This document shows, one piece after another, positions 1 to 7,202 of a stretch of 7,202 nucleotides of DNA. This DNA comes from Burkholderiales bacterium (GTDB taxonomy: Bacteria > Pseudomonadota > Gammaproteobacteria > Burkholderiales > SG8-39), in contig JAENXP010000108.1 of assembly GCA_016649475.1 (NCBI GenBank), positions 1-7,202 on the forward strand, given 5' to 3'. Position numbers and translations under genes: made by a program. The notes beneath the pieces were generated by a model that ran no database searches, was not told the origin of the DNA, and was given only the letters and a program-made list of their open reading frames with translations. How positions within the stretch are numbered: the stretch's first letter is position 1; every line of letters starts with the position of its first letter.

Positions 1-306
1 GAGGACCTGGTCGAGGTCGGGGGCCTGCGCCTCGACCCGGCCGCGCACCGCGTCAGCGGCAACGGCCTGACGCTGGACCTGGGGCCGACCGAATTCCGCC
101 TGCTGCATTTTTTCATGACCCATGCCGAGCGCGTGCATACCCGTACGCAGTTGCTGGACCAGGTTTGGGGCGATCATGTATTCGTCGAGGAACGCACCGT
201 GGACGTACATATCCGCCGTCTGCGCCAGGCGCTCGAGGCGAGCGGGCACGATACGCTGATCGAAACCGTGCGCGGAACCGGCTACCGTTTCACCGCCACC
301 GCGTGA
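1..306 (+). CDS. phoB: Phosphate regulon response regulator PhoB, C-terminal DNA-binding domain (5' end outside window)
   Basis: Frame 1 is open from the first base to a TGA at 304-306, giving 101 residues with no start in view. This is the C-terminal part of a regulator normally near 230 residues, so about 128 residues including the phospho-acceptor receiver domain lie upstream of the window. The visible part is a complete OmpR/PhoB-type winged helix. It has the [12 protein letters not shown] segment, the [17 protein letters not shown] stretch, the recognition helix [14 protein letters not shown] and the terminal wing motif RGTGYRF. These blocks match classical PhoB almost word for word, which separates it from other OmpR-family members. 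In the family, phosphorylated PhoB binds pho boxes and recruits sigma-70 RNA polymerase to phosphate-starvation genes. The phoR gene follows on the same strand 77 bases downstream, as expected for the cognate pair. Confidence 0.93.
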   Translation, partial: EDLVEVGGLRLDPAAHRVSGNGLTLDLGPTEFRLLHFFMTHAERVHTRTQLLDQVWGDHVFVEERTVDVHIRRLRQALEASGHDTLIETVRGTGYRFTATA

Positions 307-323
307 CGCGCTCCGCCAGCGCG
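307..323 (+). other. Small GC-rich stem-loop just after phoB
   Basis: The six bases CGCGCT (307-312) pair with AGCGCG (318-323) around a 5-base loop, directly after the phoB stop codon. No T-run follows, so it is not a canonical intrinsic terminator. It could protect the phoB mRNA end or mildly attenuate read-through into phoR. It could also be chance in GC-rich DNA. Confidence 0.25.
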
Positions 324-339
324 GGACCCGGGCCGGGCA

Positions 340-348
340 TGCGATAAT
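340..348 (+). promoter_or_regulatory. Possible extended -10 element between phoB and phoR
   Basis: TGCGATAAT at 340-348 fits the extended -10 pattern TGn plus a hexamer one mismatch from TATAAT. The region 17 bases upstream is GC-rich and has no recognisable -35 box. If active, transcription would begin near 355, leaving a leader of about 30 bases before phoR. That would allow some phoR expression independent of the phoB promoter. This is a pattern match only; I see no pho box in this gap. Confidence 0.25.
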
Positions 349-383
349 CATCCGACCGAAAATACAGGTTCTACTTATTTCCA

Positions 384-1736
384 TTGAATCCCGTCTGGAT
401 ACGCAGCGCCCTGGCGCTGGCCGCGGTAGCTGTCGCAGGTCTGATCACCTGGGCACTGGCGGACCCGGTCTGGGCGCTTGCCGTCGTCTGTTTCGGGCTC
501 GTGCTGCTGCTCGCGCGCCATGTGGCCAACCTGGCGGCGCTGGCCGACTGGCTGCGCGACCCCATGGCCAAGCCGGTGCCACAGGGCGGCGGCGTCTGGG
601 ACGGGGTGCTGGTCGGACTCTACCGTTTCGTGCGCGCGCGCATCAAGGAGAAAGAGCAGCTGGGCGGCGACCTGCAGCGCTTTCGCAATGCGGGTTTGGC
701 GCTGCCCGACGGCGTGATTCTGCTCGATGCCCATGACCATATCGAGTGGTGTAACCCGATCGCCAGCCATTACCTGGGTCTGGACGAGCAGCGTGATCTG
801 GGCCGGCCTTTGGTCAACCTGGTGCGCCACCCGGACCTCGCTGCCTATCTCGAGCACGGCGACTACGCCGAGCCGCTTACCCTGCGCTTGTCGCGCGGCG
901 AGGGCAGGGTGCTGTCGCTCGCTATCATTTCCTACGGGGAGGAGCAAAAGCTCCTGCTCGCGAACGACATTACCCTGGCGGAGAAAGTTGAAACCATGCG
1001 GCGCGATTTTGTCGCCAATGTGTCGCATGAGCTGAAAAGCCCGCTTACCGTGGTGGCCGGATTTCTGGAAACGCTCAACGATGGCAATATCAAACTGGAC
1101 GAGGAGCGCCGGCAGGGCTATCTGAACATGATGCGCGAGCATACCGGACGCATGCAGCGGCTGGTGGAAGACCTGCTCACGCTATCGGCGCTGGAGGATA
1201 GCCAGGGCCTGAACGACGAAACCCTGGTCGATGTCGCGGCGCTGCTGGCCGGCGTGCGCGACGAGGCGCTGGCCTTGAGCGGCGGGCGCCATCGCGTCGA
1301 ACTCAGCGTCGAAGATCCGCTCTCGCTGCTCGCCAACGCGCAGGAACTGCGCAGCGCATTCAATAATCTGGTGAGCAACGCGGTGCGCTATACGCCCGCG
1401 GGCGGGAACATCCGTCTCGGCTGGGGGCGGCGCGGTGCAGATGCGGTGTTCAGCGTCAGCGACACCGGGTCGGGCATAGAGCCGCGCCATATTCCGCGCC
1501 TGACCGAACGCTTCTACAGGGTGGACCACAGCCGCTCGCGTGAAACCGGAGGCACCGGGCTCGGCCTGGCTATCGTAAAGCACGTGCTGACGCGCCATCA
1601 GGCGACGCTGGAAATAGAGAGCGAAGCGGGTGAGGGCAGCCGCTTCAGCGCGGTGTTCCCGGCGCGGCGCGTAAAATCCACGGTCGATTCGGTGCCGGCA
1701 AGGCGACCGGCGCCCATTGGCGGAAACCCGGGCTAG
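384..1736 (+). CDS. phoR: Phosphate regulon sensor histidine kinase PhoR
   Basis: This is a 450-residue membrane histidine kinase that should phosphorylate PhoB when phosphate is scarce. Two hydrophobic segments (about residues 6-25 and 29-46) are separated by only a few residues. This gives the short membrane anchor with almost no periplasmic domain that is typical of PhoR. A charged linker follows, then a PAS-like region (about 98-195). The HisKA phospho-acceptor motif FVANVSHELKSP has its histidine at 215. The ATPase domain shows the N box NNLVSNAVRYTP (catalytic Asn332), the G1 box DTGSGIEP (from 360) and the G2 box GGTGLGLAIVKH (from 389). All key catalytic residues are present. The start is a TTG. 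No ATG or GTG lies between it and the in-frame stop at 345-347, and no clear Shine-Dalgarno precedes it. The last ~22 residues extend past the usual kinase end and are poorly ordered in composition. The stop overlaps that of the convergent gene. Confidence 0.93.
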   Translation: MNPVWIRSALALAAVAVAGLITWALADPVWALAVVCFGLVLLLARHVANLAALADWLRDPMAKPVPQGGGVWDGVLVGLYRFVRARIKEKEQLGGDLQRFRNAGLALPDGVILLDAHDHIEWCNPIASHYLGLDEQRDLGRPLVNLVRHPDLAAYLEHGDYAEPLTLRLSRGEGRVLSLAIISYGEEQKLLLANDITLAEKVETMRRDFVANVSHELKSPLTVVAGFLETLNDGNIKLDEERRQGYLNMMREHTGRMQRLVEDLLTLSALEDSQGLNDETLVDVAALLAGVRDEALALSGGRHRVELSVEDPLSLLANAQELRSAFNNLVSNAVRYTPAGGNIRLGWGRRGADAVFSVSDTGSGIEPRHIPRLTERFYRVDHSRSRETGGTGLGLAIVKHVLTRHQATLEIESEAGEGSRFSAVFPARRVKSTVDSVPARRPAPIGGNPG

Positions 1737-3340
1737 CGCGCAGGTTCGATCGCCACGCGTTCAAAATCGCTGCCGCGCTCGATTACGCTGCTGAGCAGCA
1801 TTAACTCGGAGCGCTCGCTGTAGACTTCCAGCACGCGTCCGCTCCGGTACCAGCCGGGCGGAAGGATCAGGGAGGTCGGCGACGACAGTGCTGGAAGTGC
1901 TGGACAAAGGAGGGCGGGGACGAATTTTTCAGCCTTCGCGTTGATCCCGGTTGGCCGCACCGCCACTGCTTGCGGTATGCCCGGAATGACGCGAACCCCG
2001 ACATGCAGGTCGTCTTTCTCGTCGGTCCTGATCCAGCGCACCATGCCCACCAGAAAACTCTTGGCGTCGCCCGGGCGCACCGCAATCAGCTGCGTATGGG
2101 TATAGCGTCCGCCGGCGGATGCGATCGGACGCATGATGCGCAGCCCCGACAGGCTTTCCTCCAGCAGCTGCCAATCCTCGGTGGCATAGCCCCCGGCCGC
2201 TACAAACGCGTCGTCGAGGCGGGTGCTGGTATGGCCGAAGGTGGCAATCTCGTCGCGTTCTCGCCGCGTCAGCTGGGTCGCCTGTCCCGGCTGGCGGAAA
2301 ATCTTGTTGCCGGAAATATGGAAATGCATCGAGACCATCGTGCTGCATGCTTTCGCTTTGGCACTGACGCTGCGTCGCATCTGCGCACGCGCGTTCTTGC
2401 CCTCGCACCAAAGGCGGAACAGGAGCACCAGCAACTGCTCGACGCTGGGCATGGTGCAATCCTCGCCCAGTCCCAGGCTGGAAGGCGACTCGCCTTTGCG
2501 CAGCAGCACCACGAACCGTTTCAGCTTGCGCGCTATTTCGCCGACGTCCAGCCAGGCCGAGGCACTCCGCGTGCCGGCCTCGGCTTCACGGTAGGCGCCG
2601 GTATCCGCGGAAAAATCCAGCAGCAAGGGCGGCATGCCCTGGTTCTCGGGCGGAGCGCGCCGCACCGGAACAAGCTGGGCCCACTGCGATAGCCAGCGAT
2701 ATATCTGCGTGGACTGCCTTTGCATTTGCTCGCCGGGGTCTGCCTGCATGAACAGCAGCGCGCGCACATACACCTCGGCACAGCTCACTTCCAGCTTTCT
2801 CACTGAATCGCCGACCAGCGTGGCGGTCTCGCCCGACTCGTCGGCGATGCGGTAAAACTCGTGCATGGCCAACCAGTGGTTTTCGGGGAGGGTGTGATAA
2901 ACGCGGCAGTGGTCGAACATGCTCGAGGCGACGCAGTCCAGCCCCCGCTGGCAGATGAGCGCAGTCTGGCTATCGCGCTTGCCGGCAGTCACGCTACCGA
3001 GGCAATGTTGGTATCCGATAAGCAGTTCCTGCCACAGCGCCGCAACCTGCCGAAAAATGCCGCGCTCCACCTGGGTTAGCGGCAGCGGTTTGTAGGCGAG
3101 CTTTTTGATCTGCTCCGTCTGCACGAAATAGACGGGCAGGCGCAGCGCTTCCAGCACCTTGAGCCTTTCGGCAGCAGGCAGACTGTAGCGGTTCAGCTGC
3201 CGCAACTGGTCCAGCAAGCGGTTTTGCGATGGCGCCACGTTGACCAGCGGCAGCCCGGTCAGCCATGCCGAGCAGGAGGCGGCGTCGGTGAATTCCGGTT
3301 TTGCGTCGGCTGAGGTTTCGGGTAACTTGAATTCGGACAT
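1733..3340 (-). CDS. Hypothetical protein with divergent PilZ-like C-terminal domain
   Basis: This is a cytoplasmic protein of 535 residues counted from the ATG at 3338-3340. An in-frame TTG at 3361 would add seven residues. Neither start has a clear ribosome-binding site, and I prefer the ATG. There is no signal peptide or membrane segment. The first ~310 residues look mostly helical and match no domain I can name. The C-terminal part resembles a PilZ barrel: RAQMR (318-322) could be the RxxxR arm, ESLSGLRI (395-402) resembles the (D/N)xSxxG strand, and VGMVRW (431-436) followed by VGVRVIPG (447-454) matches the usual late barrel strands. A short conserved-looking tail (GRVLEVYSERSELMLLSSVIERGSDFERV, split here as GRVLEVYSER and ERGSDFERV) ends the protein. 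PilZ domains bind c-di-GMP. Here the acidic residue of the second motif is Glu and the arm is far from it, so binding is uncertain. The gene lies downstream of the HIT gene and converges on phoR. Confidence 0.72.
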   Translation of the reverse strand: MSEFKLPETSADAKPEFTDAASCSAWLTGLPLVNVAPSQNRLLDQLRQLNRYSLPAAERLKVLEALRLPVYFVQTEQIKKLAYKPLPLTQVERGIFRQVAALWQELLIGYQHCLGSVTAGKRDSQTALICQRGLDCVASSMFDHCRVYHTLPENHWLAMHEFYRIADESGETATLVGDSVRKLEVSCAEVYVRALLFMQADPGEQMQRQSTQIYRWLSQWAQLVPVRRAPPENQGMPPLLLDFSADTGAYREAEAGTRSASAWLDVGEIARKLKRFVVLLRKGESPSSLGLGEDCTMPSVEQLLVLLFRLWCEGKNARAQMRRSVSAKAKACSTMVSMHFHISGNKIFRQPGQATQLTRRERDEIATFGHTSTRLDDAFVAAGGYATEDWQLLEESLSGLRIMRPIASAGGRYTHTQLIAVRPGDAKSFLVGMVRWIRTDEKDDLHVGVRVIPGIPQAVAVRPTGINAKAEKFVPALLCPALPALSSPTSLILPPGWYRSGRVLEVYSERSELMLLSSVIERGSDFERVAIEPAR

Positions 3341-3369
3341 GGGCGTCAATGGTGTCGTCAAATCGTCGG

Positions 3370-3391
3370 AAAAAGCAAGAGGAGTCCCTCT
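3370..3391 (-). terminator. Weak candidate terminator downstream of the HIT gene
   Basis: Read on the - strand, AGAGG (3391-3387) pairs with CCTCT (3382-3378) around a GACT loop and is followed by TGCTTTTT, with its T-run at 3374-3370. The stem is only five base pairs, so it is weak as an intrinsic terminator. Its position, about 75 bases past the HIT stop and 30 bases ahead of the PilZ-like gene, suggests partial termination between the two. Confidence 0.3.
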
Positions 3392-3467
3392 ACTAGTGTT
3401 ACTTAAGCCGGGGCGTCGGGCGGCGGAACCCCAAACTCGAACCGGATCCGCGGCTTCGACCTGGCGC

Positions 3468-3899
3468 TCATTCTGCCACTGCCTGCAACAACTCGCGCAA
3501 TTCTTGTTTCAGCGCGGCGCCGTCTATCGACCGGGGCGCGCCGGGGCGCCGCGCCTCGCTCCAGATAGAGCCGGGAAAATGCCTGTCATCGGTAAAACGC
3601 GGAATCACATGCCAGTGCAGGTGCGCCACCATGTTGCCCAGGCTGGCCAGGTTGATCTTCGCCGGCCGCATCAATTGCCGCAATGCCTGCTCGGTCGCAA
3701 ACACCACACGCATCAGCCTTTGTCTGGTCGCTGCGTCCAAATCGGTCATTTCGCTCACGTGCCGGTTGAGGATCACGCGGCAGAATCCCGGATAATCGCG
3801 GTCCTCGATCAGGACTACACGGCACAGATCATCCTGCCATAGCGTCTCCCCTGCGGCAGAATCGCACAGTTCACACAGGTCGACTGCCGAATCTTTCAT
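3468..3899 (-). CDS. HIT-family (histidine triad) protein
   Basis: This is a small soluble protein of 143 residues from the ATG at 3897-3899. An upstream in-frame ATG at 3936-3938 would give 156 residues. I prefer the shorter form because it places the CELC motif (C9, C12) near the N terminus, as I recall for related proteins, and because neither start has a good ribosome-binding site. The diagnostic histidine triad HLHWHVI is at residues 93-99, with the nucleophile expected at the middle-to-last histidine. It is preceded by the NLASLGNMVAHLHWHV context typical of the family. HIT enzymes hydrolyse or transfer nucleotidyl groups from substrates such as AMP-lysine, AMP-NH2 or dinucleoside polyphosphates; the substrate here cannot be read from sequence. 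The DYPGFCRVILNRHVSEMTDL segment is characteristic of the bacterial branch that carries the short CxxC N terminus, but only two cysteines of a possible zinc site are seen there. It follows the FAD/Fe-S gene on the same strand. Confidence 0.88.
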   Translation of the reverse strand: MKDSAVDLCELCDSAAGETLWQDDLCRVVLIEDRDYPGFCRVILNRHVSEMTDLDAATRQRLMRVVFATEQALRQLMRPAKINLASLGNMVAHLHWHVIPRFTDDRHFPGSIWSEARRPGAPRSIDGAALKQELRELLQAVAE

Positions 3900-3954
3900 C
3901 TCGAGACAGTTGCTCCAGCGCCTGATGTCGTGAATCATTCACGCCGCTGCGCGA

Positions 3955-3976
3955 GTGGCCCCTCGACCCGGGGCAC
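3955..3976 (-). other. Bulged stem-loop in the leader of the HIT gene
   Basis: GTG plus CCCC on one side pairs with GGGG plus CAC on the other around a 7-base loop, with one bulged base. It sits between the stop of the FAD/Fe-S gene and the HIT start. No T-run follows, so it is not an intrinsic terminator. It may be an mRNA-processing or attenuation hairpin, or chance. Confidence 0.2.
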
Positions 3977-3996
3977 GCGCGCTGTGCTGCGGGTTC

Positions 3997-4005
3997 AGGA
4001 TAGCA
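3997..4005 (-). promoter_or_regulatory. Possible extended -10 element ahead of the HIT gene
   Basis: On the - strand, TGCTATCCT matches the extended -10 pattern (TGn followed by TATCCT, two mismatches from TATAAT). It lies just after the stop codon of the FAD/Fe-S gene. No convincing -35 box lies 16-18 bases upstream. If used, it would let the HIT gene be transcribed separately from the large gene. This is weak, sequence-only evidence. Confidence 0.2.
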
Positions 4006-4012
4006 GATTCGG

Positions 4013-7000
4013 TCACAGGAGCACACGTTCGATCCCGCCCTGGTTTGCCTTGGCCACGTATTCGGCCATCCAGTCTGGACCGAGCAGTTGCCTGGCGATT
4101 TCCACCACGATGTAGTCGGCGTCGGTGCCGGCGTCCTCGCTGTAGCGCGCCAGGCCCTGCAGGCACGAGGGGCAGGAGGTAAGCACCTTGACCTTACCCT
4201 GGAACCTTTCATTGCCGGCATCGGCGCGGACCGCCGCCACGTCCTTCCTCATTTCCTCTTCCTTGCGAAACCGCACCTGGGTCGAAATGTCGGGCCGGGT
4301 CAGGGCCAGCGTGCCCGCTTCGCCGCAGCAACGTTCATTCAGCTTCACCGCGCTGCCCATCAACTGGTTGACCACCTTGAGCGGCTGATAGGTTTTCATC
4401 GGCGTGTGGCAGGGGTCGTGGTAGAGATAACGCACGCCGGCGACGCCATCGAGCTTCACCCCTTGTTCCAGCAGGTACTCATGGATGTCGAGCAGCCGGC
4501 AGCCGGGGAAGATTTTGTCGAATTCGTACTTCTGCAGCTGGTCCATGCAGGTGCCGCAGGACACGATCACCGTCTTGATGTCGAGATAATTGAGGGTGTT
4601 GGCGACGCGATGAAACAGCACGCGGTTGTCGGTGATGATGCGCCTGCCCTCTTCCTCCTCGCCGGCGGCGGTCTGCGGGTAGCCGCAGCACAAATAGCCC
4701 GGCGGCAGCACGCACTGCGCGCCGATGGAATAGAGCATCGCCTGCGTCGCCAGCCCAACCTGGCTGAACAGGCGCTCGGAGCCGCAGCCGGGGAAGTAGA
4801 ACACCGCGTCCGAGTCCTCGGTCACCTTGGCCGGATCACGGATGATGGGCACGATGTGGCGGTCCTCCAGCTCGAGCAGCGCGCGTGCGGTGCGCTTGGG
4901 CAGTTTGCCCGGCATCGGCTTGTTGACGAAGTGTATGACCTGCGCGCGCACGTCCGGCCGCCCTACCGTCGCCGGCGGCCGCCGCGTCTGGCGCTGCGCG
5001 AGGCCGAGCATTTTTGCGGTGCGATGGGCGAACCGTTGCGCGCGGTAACCCCATTCGATCATCACCGCGCGGGCGATCTTGATGGTGTTCGGGTTGGTGG
5101 CGTTCAGAAACAGCATCGAGGCCGCGGTGCCGGGGTTGAATTTCTTCTTTCCCTGCTTGCGCAGCACGTTGCGCATGGCAATCGAGACGTCGCCGAAATC
5201 GATGTCCACCGGGCACGGGTTGGCGCACTTGTGGCACACGGTGCAATGATCGGCGACGTCGCCGAATTCGTCGAAATGCCGGAGCGATATTCCGCGCCGC
5301 GTCTGCTCCTCGTAGAGAAACGCCTCGATCAGGAGCGAGGTGGCGAGTATCTTGTTTCGCGGGCTGTAGAGCAGGTTGGCGCGCGGCACGTGGGTCGCGC
5401 ACACCGGCTTGCACTTGCCGCAGCGCAGGCAGTCCTTGATCGAATCGGCGATGCTGCCGGTTTCCGACTGCTCCATGATCAGCGATTCGGCCCCGAGCAG
5501 GCTGAAGCTGGGCGTATACGCGTTGCGCAGGTCGCCGCCCGCGAGCAGCTTGCCGGCGTTGAATCGGCCGTGCGGGTCGGTCTTTTCTTTATAACTGCGA
5601 AACGCCTCGATTTCGTGCGGGTCGAGGTATTCGAGCTTGGTGATGCCGATGCCGTGCTCGCCCGAGATCACTCCATCCAGGGATTTCGCCAGATGCATGA
5701 TGCGCGCCACCGCCGCGTTGGCCTGGCGCAGCATGTCGTAGTTGTCGGAATTGACGGGAATGTTGGTGTGCACATTGCCGTCTCCGGCATGCATGTGCAG
5801 CGCCACGAATACGCGCGCCTTGAGCACTCGCTGGTGAATTGCGTAACAGCCTTCGAGGATGCGGTGGAATACCAGACCGTCGAACAACTGCTGCAGTTCG
5901 GCGCGCACTTCGTCTTTCCATGACACGCGCACGCTATGGTCCTGCAGCAACGAGAATATGGTTTTCCCGGCGTGGGTCACCGCGGCAAGGCCCGGTACCG
6001 TGTCGATGCGTGCTTCGGCCACCGGCAAGTCGAGATTGTCGAGCAAATACTGCCAGCGCGCGCGCGTTCTGGCGAGGAGTTCGCGTGCGGCCTCGCGCCG
6101 GTCACCCAGAAACTCGGGCGCGGGCAGTGTTTCCCCGTGCTGGGCCAGCGGCAGTTCCCCCTGGAAATACTCGTCCAGGGAATCAAGCAGCGCAAGCTTG
6201 TTCGTAATCGACAGTTCGATGTTGATGCGCTCGATGCCGTCGGAGTAGTCGCCCAGGCGTTCGAGCGGAATGACCACGTCTTCGTTGATCTTGAAGGCAT
6301 TGGTGTGCTTGGCAATGGCCGCGGTGCGGGCGCGATCGAGCCAGAACGTACGCCGCGTCTCGGCTGTGACCGCGATGAAGCCTTCGCCGCCGCGGGCATT
6401 GGCGATGCGCACCACATGCGATGCCGCTGCGGCCACAGCGGCATCGCTGTCGCCGACGATGTCGCCGATCAGCACCATTTTTGGCCGACTTGCGCCTCCC
6501 GCCTGGCGCTTGGCCTTGGTCGCGTAGCCGACGGCCTTCAGATAGCGCTCGTCCATATGCTCCAGCCCCGCAAGCATTACCGGACTTTCGCCGGGGGCAA
6601 GCTTAGCGGCGCGGGTGTCCAGGTAGCGCGTGATTTCGACGATGGCCGGCACCGAGTCGCGCACCTGGCCGAAAAATTCCAGGCATACGGTGCGGGTCGA
6701 GGCCGGCATTTTGTGCAGGATGAAGCGCGCCGAGGTGATAATGCCGTCGCAACCTTCCTTCTGGATGCCGGGCAGCCCGGCGAGGAACTTGTCGGTTACG
6801 TCCTTGCCCAGCCCCGCCTTGCGAAAGCGCGCGCCGGGTATTTCCAGGATTGCGGGCTCGCCGTAGGGGGTGCGGCCGTCGCGGCGAAAGCGCTGCACCT
6901 GGAAGCGCGTCGCTGCCGCGTCGTGGATCTTGCCCAGGTTATGTTCCAGGCGCGCGACCTCGAGGCAGTAGCCGTTCGCATCGACCATGCGCCAGGAGGC

Positions 7001-7202
7001 GAGATTGTCCAGGGCGGTGCCCCATAGCACCGCTTTCTTGCCGCCGGCGTTCATGGCGACGTTGCCGCCGATGCAGGAGGCGTCGGCCGAGGTCGGATCG
7101 ACCGCGAACACGTGTCCGGCTGCCTCAGCGGCCTCCATTACGCGTTTGGTCACCACCCCCGCGCCGCAGCGTATGGTCGCGACCGGGTGAGCCACGCCCG
7201 GC
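4013..7202 (-). CDS. FAD-linked oxidase fused to 4Fe-4S and cysteine-rich (GlpC/HdrB-like) domains (5' end outside window)
   Basis: The frame is open from the right edge to a TGA at 4013-4015, giving 1062 codons in view. The GTG at 7195 is internal: the sequence before it is in frame, and the protein opens midway through an FAD-binding PCMH fold. Residues below count from that GTG. The FAD site block [20 protein letters not shown] is at about 33-52. An FAD-oxidase C-terminal domain has HMHAGDGN (467-474) and GEHGIG (512-517). Two complete ferredoxin CxxCxxCxxxC motifs follow (C589/592/595/599 and C651/654/657/661). Two cysteine-rich CCG domains end the protein (C804, C836-837, C880/883; then C929, C956-957, C1008/1011). 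This is the architecture of GlcD/D-lactate/D-2-hydroxyglutarate (YdiJ-type) dehydrogenases, which oxidise a 2-hydroxy acid at FAD and pass electrons through Fe-S clusters to the respiratory chain. The full protein must exceed 1200 residues, longer than YdiJ (about 1018). This fits the large betaproteobacterial class with an extra N-terminal domain (DUF3683, by recall). The substrate is unknown. Confidence 0.9.
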   Translation of the reverse strand, partial: PGVAHPVATIRCGAGVVTKRVMEAAEAAGHVFAVDPTSADASCIGGNVAMNAGGKKAVLWGTALDNLASWRMVDANGYCLEVARLEHNLGKIHDAAATRFQVQRFRRDGRTPYGEPAILEIPGARFRKAGLGKDVTDKFLAGLPGIQKEGCDGIITSARFILHKMPASTRTVCLEFFGQVRDSVPAIVEITRYLDTRAAKLAPGESPVMLAGLEHMDERYLKAVGYATKAKRQAGGASRPKMVLIGDIVGDSDAAVAAAASHVVRIANARGGEGFIAVTAETRRTFWLDRARTAAIAKHTNAFKINEDVVIPLERLGDYSDGIERINIELSITNKLALLDSLDEYFQGELPLAQHGETLPAPEFLGDRREAARELLARTRARWQYLLDNLDLPVAEARIDTVPGLAAVTHAGKTIFSLLQDHSVRVSWKDEVRAELQQLFDGLVFHRILEGCYAIHQRVLKARVFVALHMHAGDGNVHTNIPVNSDNYDMLRQANAAVARIMHLAKSLDGVISGEHGIGITKLEYLDPHEIEAFRSYKEKTDPHGRFNAGKLLAGGDLRNAYTPSFSLLGAESLIMEQSETGSIADSIKDCLRCGKCKPVCATHVPRANLLYSPRNKILATSLLIEAFLYEEQTRRGISLRHFDEFGDVADHCTVCHKCANPCPVDIDFGDVSIAMRNVLRKQGKKKFNPGTAASMLFLNATNPNTIKIARAVMIEWGYRAQRFAHRTAKMLGLAQRQTRRPPATVGRPDVRAQVIHFVNKPMPGKLPKRTARALLELEDRHIVPIIRDPAKVTEDSDAVFYFPGCGSERLFSQVGLATQAMLYSIGAQCVLPPGYLCCGYPQTAAGEEEEGRRIITDNRVLFHRVANTLNYLDIKTVIVSCGTCMDQLQKYEFDKIFPGCRLLDIHEYLLEQGVKLDGVAGVRYLYHDPCHTPMKTYQPLKVVNQLMGSAVKLNERCCGEAGTLALTRPDISTQVRFRKEEEMRKDVAAVRADAGNERFQGKVKVLTSCPSCLQGLARYSEDAGTDADYIVVEIARQLLGPDWMAEYVAKANQGGIERVLL

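Noticed and set aside
375..1142. A 255-codon open frame on the - strand within phoR
   Set aside because: It lies opposite the PhoR membrane, PAS and HisKA regions; its His/Gln-rich sequence has no recognisable domain.
1970..2692. A 240-codon open frame on the + strand
   Set aside because: It is antisense to the PilZ-like gene, which has the better codon pattern and spans the whole interval with coherent motifs.
3430..3455. A GGTTCGAG string on the - strand resembling a tRNA T-loop
   Set aside because: The flanking bases do not form a T-stem and no anticodon or acceptor arm can be built around it.
4088..5923. A 611-codon open frame on the + strand opposite the FAD/Fe-S gene
   Set aside because: The - strand frame carries every catalytic and iron-sulfur motif. 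The + strand translation is Arg/Ala/His-rich and has no domain, as expected from the mirror of GC-biased codons.
5936..7027. A 363-codon open frame on the + strand
   Set aside because: It is also antisense to the FAD-binding part of the large gene; it shows no motifs and a composition typical of a shadow frame.
1..7202. A search for mobile elements, direct repeats, CRISPR arrays or a defence system
   Set aside because: No transposase, integrase, repeat array, toxin or nuclease motif was seen. Composition is uniform and the genes look like core chromosomal functions.

Overview
This GC-rich window looks like ordinary chromosome from a betaproteobacterium. The PhoB tail is very close to the classical proteobacterial PhoB. 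The large FAD/iron-sulfur protein and the PilZ-like protein resemble types I associate with Betaproteobacteria; this is family recall, not a database search. There is no rRNA, tRNA, CRISPR array, insertion sequence or phage signature. Coding density is high, and every gap between genes is shorter than about 130 bases.

Left part, + strand (1-1736): the 3' end of phoB (DNA-binding domain only; the receiver domain lies outside the window), then a complete phoR histidine kinase gene. Together they form the phosphate-starvation two-component system. PhoR senses phosphate status at the membrane and phosphorylates PhoB, which binds pho boxes. No pst or phoU gene is visible inside the window.

Right part, - strand (1733-7202): three genes, read from right to left. 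The first is a very large FAD-linked oxidase fused to a ferredoxin-like and cysteine-rich (GlpC/HdrB-like) iron-sulfur module; its 5' end lies beyond the right edge. Next come a small HIT-family protein and a protein of about 535 residues whose C-terminal half looks like a divergent PilZ (c-di-GMP-type) barrel. The last gene converges on phoR, and the two stop codons share one CTAG palindrome.

The two halves appear functionally unrelated: phosphate signalling on one side, and a redox enzyme, a nucleotide-binding hydrolase and a possible c-di-GMP effector on the other. I see no convincing new multi-gene system. The items most worth a second look are the divergent PilZ-like protein, the unusually large FAD/Fe-S fusion and the shared-stop convergent junction.
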